From Codonopsis lanceolata (taxonomy: Eukaryota; Streptophyta; Magnoliopsida; Asterales; Campanulaceae), in contig CM028378.1 of NCBI GenBank assembly GCA_013146195.2, positions 36,182,227 through 36,246,226 of the forward strand: a stretch of DNA of 64,000 bases, given 5' to 3'. A program made the translations under genes and the position numbers. How positions within the stretch are numbered: position 1 is the stretch's first letter; each line of letters opens with the position of its first letter. Positions 52,302-63,089 of the stretch are shown in pieces. Below the pieces are notes generated by a model that was not told the DNA's origin, searched no databases, and saw only the letters and a list, made by a program, of their open reading frames with translations.

Positions 52302-53639
52302 TGAGTCATCTTCCAATTTTATTGCACAGTAGCTAAAATGTCTGCATATCGATTAGTGTGACAACTGTCTTTAGAATTAAGGTTGTAATAAAATAGTTAA
52401 GTGTTAGTTTTTACAAAGGCGCAGATCAGCAGGCGTCAACATATCGATTAGTGTGACAACTGTCTTTAGAATCAAGGTTGTAATAGAATAGTTAAGTGTT
52501 AGTTTTTACAAAGGCGCAGATCAGCAGAGCCTTGAAAGCATCTCTCACCAGCAGACTTCTAAGTCTGCTCAGCTCAAGAACGAAGCTCAGCCAAACACGT
52601 GGATTCAGGTTATATATTATTTGATCTAGATATTTTAATATCTAGTCAAATAATATTCAAATTACATTCATCAGATTTCCCTCAAATGAAATCAACCATG
52701 TCCTTATCTAACTTCAGACAACTGTACATACAGACTATCCATTCTGTTGTCTGATTCATGAAGTCTGAAAACATTACCTCTTTTGGCTAAGAAGACTTTC
52801 AAGCTGCAACATTATTCTATTTGGTATGTCTGCTCTTGCAACACTGCATCTCTGATGACTGTTTTGCTGCACACTTCCTACAAAGCGTCGAATGCATTCA
52901 ATGCATTATAACGTTGGACAGCCCTTTTTCTTCAAGTTCAACGGTCCTGAAGATCTCCCTTGATATATATTCAAGCATCGAAGATCTGAACAACATACAT
53001 CTCTTATGCATTCAATACTTAAGCTTCATCTTCAATATTCAAGCATTCAAGAGATCAAATGTTAATAACTAACACTTCAACAAACTTCATGAAGCTGCAG
53101 ATCTGCTAGTCACGATTCATTAACAACTTCTTCTAGTTTGCATTAACTGTTCTTTACTTTAGCACTTGAGAGAACAATTATTCATCGATTGTTTCTCTCA
53201 TCATCAAACACTTGGTTGAAAAACTATTTTGTTCATGAGTGTTCTTACTTTCTCACCTAATGGATAAAACAAGTGCACCTTTCAAAATCCAAAGCTAACC
53301 ACTTTGGTAGTGGACGTAGTACTTTTCAAAGTATGAACCACTTCTACATCCTTGCGTATTGTATTGACTGAATTGCTTTCTCTTTACCTTTATCTGAACT
53401 ACTCCTGAACTACTGCATCTTACTTTAGAAGTTTGCTGTTGTACCCTATTGCTACCAGCAGTCTTCCTAACAGTTTTTTTCCACCTTTACTTATTCCGCT
53501 GCCCTAACTCTTCTTTAAGAGTTAGTTATTTTTCAAAAGGAGAAAACATTTAGAAAAGAATTTTAAAGTATTTTAAAAGTATAACTATGCTATTTACCCC
53601 TTACCTTCTAACCTAGATTGAGCTTATTTGACATCAACA
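52302..53639 (+). repeat. LTR of the third Sirevirus-like copy
   Basis: It aligns in outline with 14555-15778 ('cagtagctaaaatgtctgcatatc' with 'tagtgactaattgggctgcgtatc', then 'gtgacaactgt') and ends ACATCAACA. The left border is estimated. A 95-bp tandem duplication lies near its start. Confidence 0.65.
52345..52527. repeat. 95-bp tandem duplication inside the LTR
   Basis: 52345-52432 and 52440-52527 are almost identical (catatcgattagtgtgacaa ... aaggcgcagatcagcag), with only two or three differences. The duplication is much younger than the element and is absent from the other two LTR copies. Confidence 0.92.
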
Positions 53640-53707
53640 ATTGATATCAGAACTTAATTCTTTGAAAACTAGTTTTTCTGAGACTAACCTCTTGAGAATA
53701 GATCTTA

Positions 53708-55680
53708 TGGCTCACTATATGTTGCCTACCTCGAATACCAACCACGTCTCAATATTGGATGAAGGCTATTTCGACGTATGGAAAGCCAATGTGATGAGAT
53801 ATATGAATTCTATTGACAATCGTTTATGGCAACGTGTTCTAGTAGGTCCTCACATTCCAATGAAGCCAAATCTACTTACTAAAGTAGGAGGTGGACCACC
53901 TGAAGTGCCCAAGTCCATCAATGAATGGACGAATGAAGAAAGGAAGTTTGTAAAACTCGATAACAAAGCTATTTGTTATACACATAATATCCAACTCCGT
54001 CGACACAAGCACATACTAGCAAATCGTCAGGTGTAAATCTGCAAAAGAAATGTGGGAAGCATTTGTGGAATATCTGGAAGGAGACCTGCCCACAAGAGAC
54101 AACAGGAAGTACAACTATATTCAACAGTTTGACTCCTTCAAAAAAGATCCAAATGAGACACTACGATAAGCATATGCCATATTTTGTGAGGTAGTAAATA
54201 ATTGTTTTTCTTTAGGTAAAGAATATAGCGTAAAAGAAGTTAATATGAGATTTTTAGTTTCTTTAGGTAGTCTGTGGGATGTTAAGACCAACTACAATTA
54301 AAGAATCCAAAGACTTAAACTCCATGTATCTTCGAAGCTTGTATGCGAGTTTAATAGTCTATGAGCAAGAACTTTTTCAAGCTCAAGAACATGACAAACA
54401 TTTTAAACTTCCTTCTTTTTCTGGAATTTCTTAACGTTTCTCAAAGTTTAATAAGAATGCTGAAAGCTCACAAAACAATGAGCTGATTTGTTACAATTGC
54501 AGGAAGCTTGGTCATTTTGCTTCTAAATATCCTAAGCCCAAATTTGAATTTTACAAAAGGTGACCCTCTAAAACATTCTCAAAACATAGGGGTCTGCTGG
54601 CTGAGGACTTTGGTTTGAAACTGATTTTGATAAGGATGATGATGACTCACCTGAGCAGGCACATATTTGCCTTGTTTCTCTAGAGTCACCTCTTACCTAT
54701 GACTCAGAAAGTGAAGTTAAAGTATTCTCCTTTCCAAGCTAACATAGAAACAACATTCTGAAGAGCCATCAAAAGAAGAAATCCTCAAGGATGCTCATGA
54801 CATATTTGAGGAATTCAATGAATTTAGAAATGCTTACATAAAGTTAGCTAAAAGCCATGAGAAGCTGGGAACTGAGAAATCCATGCTGGAAGCCGAGTTA
54901 AGGACTCTCAATGGAGTCTAGCAGGAAAGTATCAAGTTAAAAGAAGAGAACAAGTTTCTCAATGAAAATGTTGTGTGCCTCATCGGCCATGCCAAAGAGC
55001 TATCTACTCTGGTCAACAAGTGCATTTTGAATACTCTGTTATAGCAGATGCTGAAGCTCGCATGCAAGCCTCGGAGTGCTTTTCAAATAGAGTCTCTGTG
55101 GACCTTGATACTAGGATAAGTTTACAAGAAAGATGAGTTGCAAAAGACCATCGACTCATGGAATAACTCAAAGGCTGTTTTTGACCAAATTCTTGGAGAC
55201 AACTGGGCTAGGTTTCACTGAGAATGCTTCTGGCACAACCTCTGAACAGAAGACACAGAAGACTCCTCTGTGCAAACTGATGATATTCATGTATATTATC
55301 AGCAGCCTAAAAACAAGGGTAGACAATGGATTGGTTATGCTTCCATTCATTACAAATACCCTAAGATTTAAGCTATTAAGACCAGTGATGCGTCTAAAGC
55401 AAAACACTCATCTGTTGGTGAAAAGTCTGCTAAAGGTTGTATAGACTCACAAAGGCCTTCCACCAACACCTTTGCTAAAGCAAAGACTACTGTTTCTAGG
55501 CCCACAAAGAGTCTGCCCAAGCTAATCAGGTTTATCAAAGATTCAAAAGCACAATTGATGGTGCTGCTGTTCCCAAGACTGTTGACACTAAGCTTAAAGG
55601 CAAAATGTATGAAGAGTCTAAGTCTACTAACAGCAGACCTGCTAAAAAGCAAGGAATCTGAAATCATTTGAAAAATCAAA
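53708..55680 (+). pseudogene. Sirevirus-like gag, heavily decayed
   Basis: The ATG at 53708 begins MAHYMLPTSNTNHVSILDEG, matching the other two gag copies. A frame change near 53985 and many stops follow, yet pieces are clear: 'SAKEMWEAFVEYLEGD' (about 54040), 'IQQFDSFKKDP', and a nucleocapsid knuckle CYNCRKLGHFASKY (about 54491-54532), whose last Cys ligand is Tyr. The coiled-coil part (about 54770-55030) is out of frame. Lys/Ser-rich sequence continues to about 55680. Confidence 0.82.
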
Positions 55681-55931
55681 TGTCTTCAAAAAAAAGTCTT
55701 CAAAATCCAGTTCACTCAGCATGACATTTGTAATTTCAATCGCTGTCATTTTTGCAAATGTTTAGGCCACTTGGTCCATGAATGTCTGCTGAAATCCATC
55801 GTAAAGCCTACTTGGTTTTCTATCCCAAAAGTTAGGCAAGTATGGGTTTCTAAAGATGCTAACCTTCTGGACCCAAAAGGAAAATAAAGGGGAGCATAAT
55901 TTTTTTCATTTATTAATTACAGGTCTACTTC

Positions 55932-56990
55932 ATGGTTGCTACAAGCTCAGAAAAGAAAGATATATGGCACCTGGACAGTGGCTACTTTAGACTCATGACA
56001 GGGAACTCAAGTCTTCTTTCAAATATTGTTGAAGCACAAGGTCCTCCTGTTATTTTCGGTGACAATGCGAAAGGAAGCACCATTGGCTACGGATCTATCA
56101 TTCGTGGAAACTTTTCTATTGGAAAATTATCTCTTATAGAAGGTTTGAAGCACAACTTGCTAAGTATCTCTCAATTCTGCGACAAAGGTCTCGTATGTCA
56201 ATTCTCATCAAACAAATGTGACATAAAGGATCCAGAATCATGCTCTACATTGGTGACTGGACATAGACAAAGAAACGTCTATGTGATAGATTTGAATGCC
56301 TATGGAAAGGTTGCTAACCTATGTCTTGTGGCAAACTCTGCTCAAGACAAAAGTTGGCTTTGCCACAAGCGTCTCAACCATTTGAATTTCAAATACTTAT
56401 CAAAGCTATCCAAAGAAGGCTTGGTGAGAGGAATGCCTAAAGTTTCTATTGATCATGTATGCAAAACTTGTCAACTAGGGAAACTTTCAAAAGCCTCCTT
56501 CAAGAATAAACCAAGCCTCGCTACAACAAGACCTCAGCAACTTCTTCACATAGATCTCTTATGGCTTATAACTACTATCAGCTATGGTGGTCACAGATAT
56601 ACTCTAGTCGTAGTAGATGACAATACAAGATATACTTGGACAAAGATGATGTCTTCTAAAGTTCACACATTCGACATCCTAACATCACTATTTAGAAGAC
56701 TACAGACGCAAAAGCTCGACGATATTAGTGACGTACAATCAGACAATGGAACTGAATACACTAATAAAGGAATAGCAAAGTATTGTGATGACCATGGCAT
56801 TGGTCATAACTTCTCTCCTGTCAAAACTCCACAGCAAAACGGTGTAGCAGAAAGGAAAAACAGAACACCTATCAAAGCTGCTAAGACAATACTTGCCGAA
56901 GCAAAGTTGCCCAAACACTTCTGGGCAGAAGCCGTCAATACAGCCTTGCTTCACTCAGAACAGGTCTTTGATCAACAAATTTCACGGTAA
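55932..56990 (+). pseudogene. Sirevirus-like protease and integrase core (truncated pol)
   Basis: 352 open codons. Protease site 'WHLDSGYFRLMTG' (residues 11-23), 'LKHNLLSISQFCDKGLV', pre-integrase His/Cys residues ('CHKRLNHLNFK', 'CKTCQLGKLSK'), and the integrase triad complete: Asp in 'VVVDDNTRYTW', Asp in 'VQSDNGTEYTNKG', Glu in 'TPQQNGVAERKNRT'. A frame change at about 56960 ends it. The next stretch continues in another frame. Inactive, because the element lacks reverse transcriptase and RNase H. Confidence 0.9.
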
Positions 56991-57143
56991 AACACCATAT
57001 GAACTTTGGAGAGGTAAATTCTCAAACATTGGAATTTTCAAAATCTTCGGTTACAAATGTTTTGTAGTTTATAATGGTAGTGATTACAGAAGTAAATTTG
57101 ATACAAAAGCCGATGAAGGTGTTTTTCTAGGCTATGCCTTATG
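56960..57143 (+). pseudogene. Integrase C-terminal region, end of the truncated element
   Basis: In the frame opened at 56893: 'INKFHGKTPYELWRGKFSNI', 'FKIFGYKCFVVYNGSDYRSK' and 'KADEGVFLGYA', then the family similarity breaks off at about 57140. Confidence 0.85.
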
Positions 57144-57430
57144 ATGTGTAATAATTTAACCTCGCAAGTGTACGAGTCAACCGGAGTATAGTTATGCGGA
57201 AGCAATGGTCAAACCACAGAGAGAAAAGTAATTAAAAGGGATTTAATCGGGCGATAATTAAAAGCAATTAAATTAAAGGGGGGGGGTTTATTTGTGAATT
57301 AATTAAAACTAATTAATTAACTATTTAAACTAATTTAAGAGTGATAAAAATAATAATTGCAGAAATCAAAGAATTATCAAAGATTGATGAATGAGAAGAA
57401 TCTAGAAATTGATATTCACTTGTATCGTCT
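57144..57430. mobile_element. LTR-retrotransposon-like fragment
   Basis: 'taacctcgcaagtgtacgag' and 'aaaccacagagagaaaagta' are words I know from several plant gypsy-type LTR/UTR sequences ('cgcaagtgcacg...ccacagaga'). Short and without its partner, so only the class is suggested. It joins directly to the truncated copia end. Confidence 0.35.
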
Positions 57431-58499
57431 TTTATGTGTACTAGTAAGGTTCACGTGTGTTGCACGTGGTGCTAATGATTTTTTTTAAATGACTTGCTAG
57501 TTTCTTGATTTTTATGTTTACTTTTAATTATTGGATGTTTTTTTGTATTTTAATCATTACAATTTTTGAAACTTATAAATTGTGTTGTTGTGCTTTTAAC
57601 TTTTTTGATACATTGTTTTCCGGTCATTTATAATGTATACTTTTAGTTATTGTATAGCAACTTATCCTACAAATTTGTCTTTTTTGTTGACTATTTTCAT
57701 TCTCTTTTTTTATTACCAAGCTTGAATTCATTCACTTTTATGAGTGTGTAAATTGAAAATAATTCAAACTTACTATATTAAATAAACACATTGTTTTTAG
57801 AGACTTTGTTTGTGTCGTTTCTGAAATTTATGACTCATTTTAGAAAATAATATATTGTGTTAGAGAAATCAAACTTTCAACCCCAAAGTACATATACTTA
57901 CACTAAAAATATGAAATTTCACTCAAAATATCTATAAAGCTCCACTTTGCCACCCAACTTATGTTTTGTGTCATTTTTATATCTCATTTTATAATTCTTT
58001 TCTAGTTTGCCCCATAACCACGACGAATGTTACCAATCTGACGTTAATGTGCACATGATATTTCACGTGTAGGGCATTTTAGTCATTTTCACAGCAACGC
58101 TTTCTTTGCTCTTATTACCCAAAGAGAAACTTCATTTTCTTCTTCTCCGGCAATGTCTTTCTCTGCATCTTCTACAATAATGATCTCGTATGTAAATTTT
58201 AACTGAGATAAAACTTAAGAGTGTATTAATGTTTTATTCAAATTATTATATAAAAAAATAAATAAAAATAGAGTGAAATCATATAGAGATATTGAACTAA
58301 GATCAGATAATCAAACTTAGGTGTCAAGGCCGCCACGAATTAGAACTCATCAAAAAATTAAAGACGTACAACATAATACACAAGCATACACCAAGAATTT
58401 CACCATTTCTCCCTCGTACAACATAATACACAAGCATACACCAAGAATTTCAAATCTCATATTAATTTGAATCCATCACATACGTATACGACAATGATA
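57431..58499. other. Mixed TE debris, no gene
   Basis: It starts with an ACTAG...TTCACGTGTGTTGCACGTGG motif (57440-57468). A MULE TIR fragment (about 57880-58130: 'ccccaaagtac', 'actttgccacccaac', 'catgatatttcacgtgtagggcattttagtcattttc') is related to 60851-62208. A 38-bp direct repeat lies near the end. Confidence 0.5.
58365..58452. repeat. 38-bp direct repeat with a 12-bp spacer
   Basis: 58365-58402 and 58415-58452 are identical (cgtacaacataatacacaag ... accaagaatttca). Two copies only. Confidence 0.95.
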
Positions 58500-59712
58500 A
58501 GGCAAACCATGGTGTAGACACCCCAATTTCGTACTCCCGGTATGTAGTATGACATAAAATATCAAGAACTGTTAAAAGGACTAACGGATGTCAAGTTACA
58601 GGGTTTAAAATGTAAAAAGTGCAAAAGAAATGAAAGGATGCATGAACGGTAAATTACAGGGGCCAAAGTGGAAAAAGGTTGAAAGAAAAAGCTCCTGGCA
58701 CCACCCACACTCCTTCATGGCGCGGCGCCCACCCCCTCCATGGGTGGCGCCCAATAGTGCTCAATGCACTATAGCCTTTTATCTCCGGTACAATCTCTCA
58801 AGCGCGCGGTACAAGCCGATGAAGCACAGAAAAAGAAAACTTAATGATGAAGGAGTCCCTACTCCTGCCTATAAATAAAGGTGCCCGGCTTCAGGAATGA
58901 GGATGGAGAAATTTCACACACTTCACACACCGCTTGCGCTTTACGCAGACAGTGATCGTCCTGAGAGATATCCCTCCTCTAAGCCTCAAAGCTCTGTCAA
59001 ATCTCCCCAAACACAAAACCAACCGGTCAAAGTGAATCTTAGCCTCCCCGCTAAGTTTCCACCCTATTTCTCCAGTTCCAAAATCTCAAAAAGAGCAATT
59101 GCCCTGCCCGAATCCAGACGCCAAATCCGTAAGAAGCAAGCAGTTGATCTGCCTGATTTCCGCCAGCAGCAAGCAAACAACAGAAAAAAAAAACAAGCAG
59201 TTGCTCCGCCCATTTCCCGGTGCCAGAAAGCAACTTTCGGAAGCAATTACTCTTCCCGAATCTCCACAACAACAAAAGACTCCCTCTCCCGGAAGAAGAT
59301 AGCGAGCAAAACCTAAGCTCTTAAAGGTAAGCCTTTAAGAGGTTTTATAAAAGTGCTATTTTTCAGCCTGCCCGATGTAAAAAATATGAGCAGTTATGCT
59401 ATCCGGATTTCTATAGAAACAACACTAAAAAGAGCCATTATTATGGCCAAATATTTATAAATGTATTTGTAATTACTGGAAGGAAGCAGCTGCAAGTTTG
59501 CAATAATGTATATACAGATATATCTGTTTAAATGCCTTATTTCATTTGCTAAACAAATATAATAAAAGTATATTTTAGTCAAAAACTATTTTTGAGACCG
59601 AAAGGGCGAGTTGGGTGCCTAACACCTTCCCACCTCGTAACTTAGCCTCCGAACCCCCTTTTTTACAAACTCTGGTTATTTTTGTTTTTCTTTATTTCTC
59701 CTTAAAATAAAG
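58500..59712 (+). mobile_element. Probable gypsy-type LTR with primer-binding site
   Basis: A promoter-like region of higher GC with an inverted repeat GGCGCCCACCC / GGGTGGCGCC (about 58723-58751), a TATA box (58870-58877) and a transcript-like downstream part with many Ser/Pro/Gln codons but no lasting ORF. Then come 'gcctaacaccttcccacctc' and, at 59713, TGGCGACTCT. That fits a primer-binding site for a tRNA-Arg as in Ogre/Tat gypsy elements (from memory). The left border and the second LTR were not found. Confidence 0.5.
58870..58877 (+). promoter_or_regulatory. TATA box in the LTR-like region
   Basis: TATAAATA with a GC-rich upstream inverted repeat and a start-site-like 'cacttcacac' about 40 bases on. 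Confidence 0.55.
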
Positions 59713-59722
59713 ATGGCGACTC
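59713..59722 (+). other. Candidate primer-binding site (tRNA-Arg type)
   Basis: TGGCGACTCT directly after the LTR-like region and before the tandem array. The assignment depends on remembered Ogre/Tat examples. Confidence 0.4.
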
Positions 59723-59741
59723 TTTTACAACATTTTGGATC

Positions 59742-60280
59742 ACAGTGAGGCCCGCAACATCCTTTTTTTGCATTTTTCTATTTTCCCCTAAATAAGGGAA
59801 GATGAGAATGAAAAGGGTGATGCATTTTCTGTATCTTGTTTTCCCTTAAACAAGGGAGGATGAGATACGAAGAAATCCAAAGCACTCATAGTGATCTAGA
59901 ATGAACCCAAGTCCACAGTGAGGCAGGGCGTGTTCCACGCGCCTTCGCAACATCCTTTTTTTTCACTTTTCTGTTTTTCCCTAAACAAGGGAAGATGAGA
60001 ATGAAAAGGGAGATGCGTTTTCTGTATTTTGTTTTCCCCTAAACAAGGGAGGATGAGATACGAAAAAAACCAAAGCACTCGTAGTGGTCTAAAGCACACT
60101 TAGTGACCGAGACGTATTCAACGCACTTTTTGACAACACTATTTTTGCAGTTTTAATTTCGTTTTCACCTAAACAAGGGAAGATGGAATGAAAAGAATGA
60201 TGTCCTCCTCGAGCCGCGTGTTCCCCTAAAAAAGGGAGCGCGCGATCCAGGGGGATCGCATCCTGGGGCACTCACATATG
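59742..60280. repeat. Three-unit tandem array (~190 bp) with paired CCCCTAAACAAGGG motifs
   Basis: Each unit has 'cagtgaggc' or 'agtgaccgag', 'caacatccttttttt(g/t)ca', a first CCCCTAAAYAAGGG, then 'gaagatgagaatgaaaaggg', 'gatgcattttctgta', a second motif 56-58 bases later and 'gaggatgagatacgaa'. The motifs start at 59785, 59843, 59979, 60036, 60167 and 60223, so motif pairs recur every ~190 bases. The motif is itself an imperfect inverted repeat (CCCTT/AAGGG). The third unit is diverged and GC-richer at its end. ORFs on the - strand are repeat translations. Confidence 0.85.
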
Positions 60281-60850
60281 GTTCAATCCGTCTTCATCGT
60301 CCATACCACTCCAACAAATTTCTCATCGGCACCGTTGATATTGTTTATGGTTTGATTGGTGCAAATTCTCGATCTTAAACATTATTCGCTACTTCATATT
60401 TATCACTATGATTACCAGACATGACATCTCATTACCAAATTTGATATGGAATATGGAAATGCTAAAAAATTACGTTGTGGGCCAAAGTGGATTTGGTGGA
60501 TACTTTAGGGGAAATTTTGTATTTTGGACTAATTTTGATGAGGCCAAAATATGATTAGCTCTCAAAATTACACATCAAATCTCACATTGCACTCCAACCT
60601 ACGAAGTATCTCACTTTCATAACTTATTTTGCTATTTGTCCCACTTTGCCCCTCCTCGTCTATGGGCGTTAAAAATAGTAACTGAAAATGGTATGTGCAT
60701 ATCACATGAATATTATTTTGGTCATTTTTCTTGGCGCACAAAATGAGATTTGGCTATAACTTCAGTATTTAGTTAACCATTTAGTATTTAGAATATATTT
60801 TTAAATAAAAATAATAAATAATTATTTTAATAATCCAAAAATAATTATAG
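60281..60850. repeat. First part of an ~0.8-kb duplicated segment (copy 1, left piece) and flank
   Basis: About 60590-60840 ('tccaacctacgaagtatctcac', 'catatcacatgaatattattttggtcatttt', 'aaaatgagatttgg') corresponds to 63090-63320. It is separated from its continuation (62280-62900) by the MULE at 60851-62208. The stretch 60490-60545 is another MULE TIR scrap ('ccaaagtggatttggtggatactttaggggaaat'). Confidence 0.55.
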
Positions 60851-62208
60851 GGCCAAATTATAATTTCCCCCAAAGTATCCACAAAATCGTATAGTTTACT
60901 CCTATGTAAATTTACGTTAAATAGCACGTGGTCTTCACGTACGGGGCGAAAATGTCATTTCTCTTATTAGGTAAAGGAGTAAATGCATTGAAAGTACAAA
61001 CCCTAATCTGACACCCTCTCTTTCTCTTTTCTCCCGGTGTAAGTTCTCATCTCTAGGTCCACAGTAATAGCCACAATCTCCAGCTAGCCCCACCATAGCC
61101 GCCGCCATCTCTGGGTGCAAGTTCTCATATACAAGCCCAAACCCTTCCCACTCTGGTCATACCTGCCATAGCTCTAGCGCCATCCTCCTTCGATTCTAGC
61201 CAAGCTCCATCTCCGATCTCCCTCATTCTCTCCCCTGCAAAAGTCGTGCTTAAAGTAGAAATCAGAGGCTATAGAGTATACTTACTAAAGACTCTTGAAA
61301 AAACATACAATTCACAGAAAACTCATAAACCTTATCAACGAATTCATCAAAGAGAGAGGCGGGCTTGAATGAAGAGAAATAGTTATGGGTTTTATTGAAA
61401 TACTTTTCAATTTTACGAGATAAAATTGGGCATACGGCCGACATGCATATGGTTTAAAACAAAGTATCAAAATTGAGAAGATATTGAAGAAGCTATGACT
61501 TTATATGATTTTGACCTTATAGAAGCTATCATGGCGATCACGTTGGTTTATTTAAAGAATTAGGAGAGAGAAAGTAAAGGTAAAGTCATGTAAGAGGATG
61601 AAGGGGGATGAGAAATTGATTGATTTCGGTGGTGGATGGGTTTCACCAGAGAATGTGAGTACGTGGATCCAATTTCATACATGAAATTGGAGATGGAGAC
61701 GTGTAACTATGGGTAAGAATTTTTTTCTTCATATTTTTCGTTTACTTTGTTTTCATTATCAAGATAAGAAAAGTGACAATGAAATGGAAAAATGCATATC
61801 TATCATCTGGGTTGAGAGAGAAATTGAAGAGAAAATTTGGAGGGAGTGGACAAAACCAAGATCATGTTATGGGTTAATTTTTGTTGTGGGAAGTGAAGAT
61901 CAAAAAAAATGGTTGGTATTTTCTCTAGATTTTCTTTCAGTAGGAAAAAATGGAATGGTGGACCCCACTTCATTTTAACATTTAAACTTTAAGCACCACA
62001 AAGTTTACATTGAATTCCTAATATTTTCCTCGAGTTAACATCGCGGAAGACCACATGCTATTTAATGTGACTTTTCTAACTGCTGTCGTGGCTAGGGTGG
62101 AAAATATGAAAAAAATATAATATCAGATACCATTATGGGACAAACCTTAGGTTGAGGTGCACTATGTGATTTGGTGGATACTTTGGGGGAGAATGATTGT
62201 AATTTGGC
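60851..62208. mobile_element. Pack-MULE-like TIR element (~1.36 kb)
   Basis: Ends: GGCCAAATTATAATTTCCCC at the left and GCCAAATTACAATCATTCTC inward from the right, both continuing 'ccccaaagtatccac(a/c)aaatc'. 'cacgtggtcttcacg' occurs at the left (60923-60944) and 'gaagaccacatgc' at the right (62047-62059). It is the same TIR family as 23462-24459. The left interior has 5'-UTR-like CT-rich and GCC-rich sequence (61010-61240). No transposase and no recognised gene. A clean target duplication is not visible. Confidence 0.7.
61262..61444 (-). pseudogene. Unidentified fragment inside the MULE
   Basis: A 60-codon - strand frame (KYFNKTHNYFSSFKPASLFD, EFVDKVYEFSVNCMFFQES). It could be captured coding sequence; the family is not recognised. 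Confidence 0.2.
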
Positions 62209-62279
62209 ATAGCTATAAGGAAAATGATATCCTTACAAGACTTAGTAGTTGTAAGTAAAGTTATAAAATTAGTTGTAAG

Positions 62280-62900
62280 GCTAGCAATGTTGTAATTATA
62301 ATTTGTCTTATATTTAAATTTAAAGTTTAAAAAATGCATTACTATCAAAAATGAAATTTAGAAGTTATTTAATTTATTTTGTTTTTCTTATTTTTCTTCC
62401 ATCAACCTCATCTCTCATAGACCCACCACCACTACCACAACTACCACCTCAAATAACATCATTAACCCAAAAATCAATTTATTTTATTTCTTTGTTTAAT
62501 TTCGTACTCCTTCGTTCAAATTAACATATACGCAAAACTCATCATTTATAGACTCACCACCACATGAACCTTAATTTTCAATATTTATAAACCTAAATTC
62601 AATTTTTTGAATTTTTAAATTTGATGATTGAAATCAAAACCCATATGAAGATTAATTTGAAAAATTGATGATTTGAAAATTTAACAATATCGTATTCCAC
62701 CTAAACCACTACTGCCATGGTTACAATTACCCCCACCACCATCACCAGCATCCCTGCAATTGCTACCACCGGTATCACCACCACCAAGAAACACGTTCAC
62801 CTTGCCTTGCTAAAACGGAAAAATAAAATATATTTAACTTCCATTAAATCGGATTGCTTTCTTCAAACGCATCTCCTATAAATTCTAGCGTTCTTCTCTA
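62280..62900. repeat. Duplicated segment, copy 1, right piece
   Basis: It corresponds to 63310-63930: 'cttccatcaacctcatc', 'atagacccaccaccactacc', 'gcaaaactcatcatttatagac', 'gtattccacctaaaccac' and 'gttcaccttgccttgct'. By eye roughly three quarters of positions agree. Confidence 0.75.
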
Positions 62901-63089
62901 ACAAAACGTAAAGGCATGTCAACGAAGTTCTCCATTTTTTTAATCTTCTTGACATTATATCACCTTGCCTTAACACATTTTCTTAGATTATTCACAAGTA
63001 ATTACTAAACATACTACATAAGTGTCTAATATCTTGATACTCACCAATAAATGTATTATTATAGTTACATTTTTTCCTATACTTCTAAT
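62901..63089. other. AT-rich spacer between the duplicated segments
   Basis: Nothing recognisable. Confidence 0.5.

Larger units (their letters stand above)
52302..57140 (+). mobile_element. Third Sirevirus-like copia copy, truncated within integrase
   Basis: LTR (about 52302-53639), a mutated primer-binding site (53641 on, TTGATATCAGAAC), a strongly decayed gag, an intact-looking protease and integrase core, then an abrupt end at about 57140 where sequence of another element begins ('tgatgtgtaataatttaacc'). It is the most diverged of the three copies in gag yet the best preserved across protease and integrase (352 open codons). No 3' LTR. Confidence 0.88.

Noticed and set aside
52821..53072. 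83-codon ORF in the LTR of the third copia copy
   Set aside because: Lies wholly in LTR sequence shared with the non-coding LTRs of the sister copies.
58365..58452. CRISPR-like repeat
   Set aside because: Only two repeats and one spacer, in a plant genome; a simple direct duplication.
59051..59302. Overlapping ORFs on both strands around 59050-59300
   Set aside because: They lie in the LTR-like leader, with no conserved domain. Repeats such as 'aagcaagcagttg(a/c)tc' explain the similar words in them.
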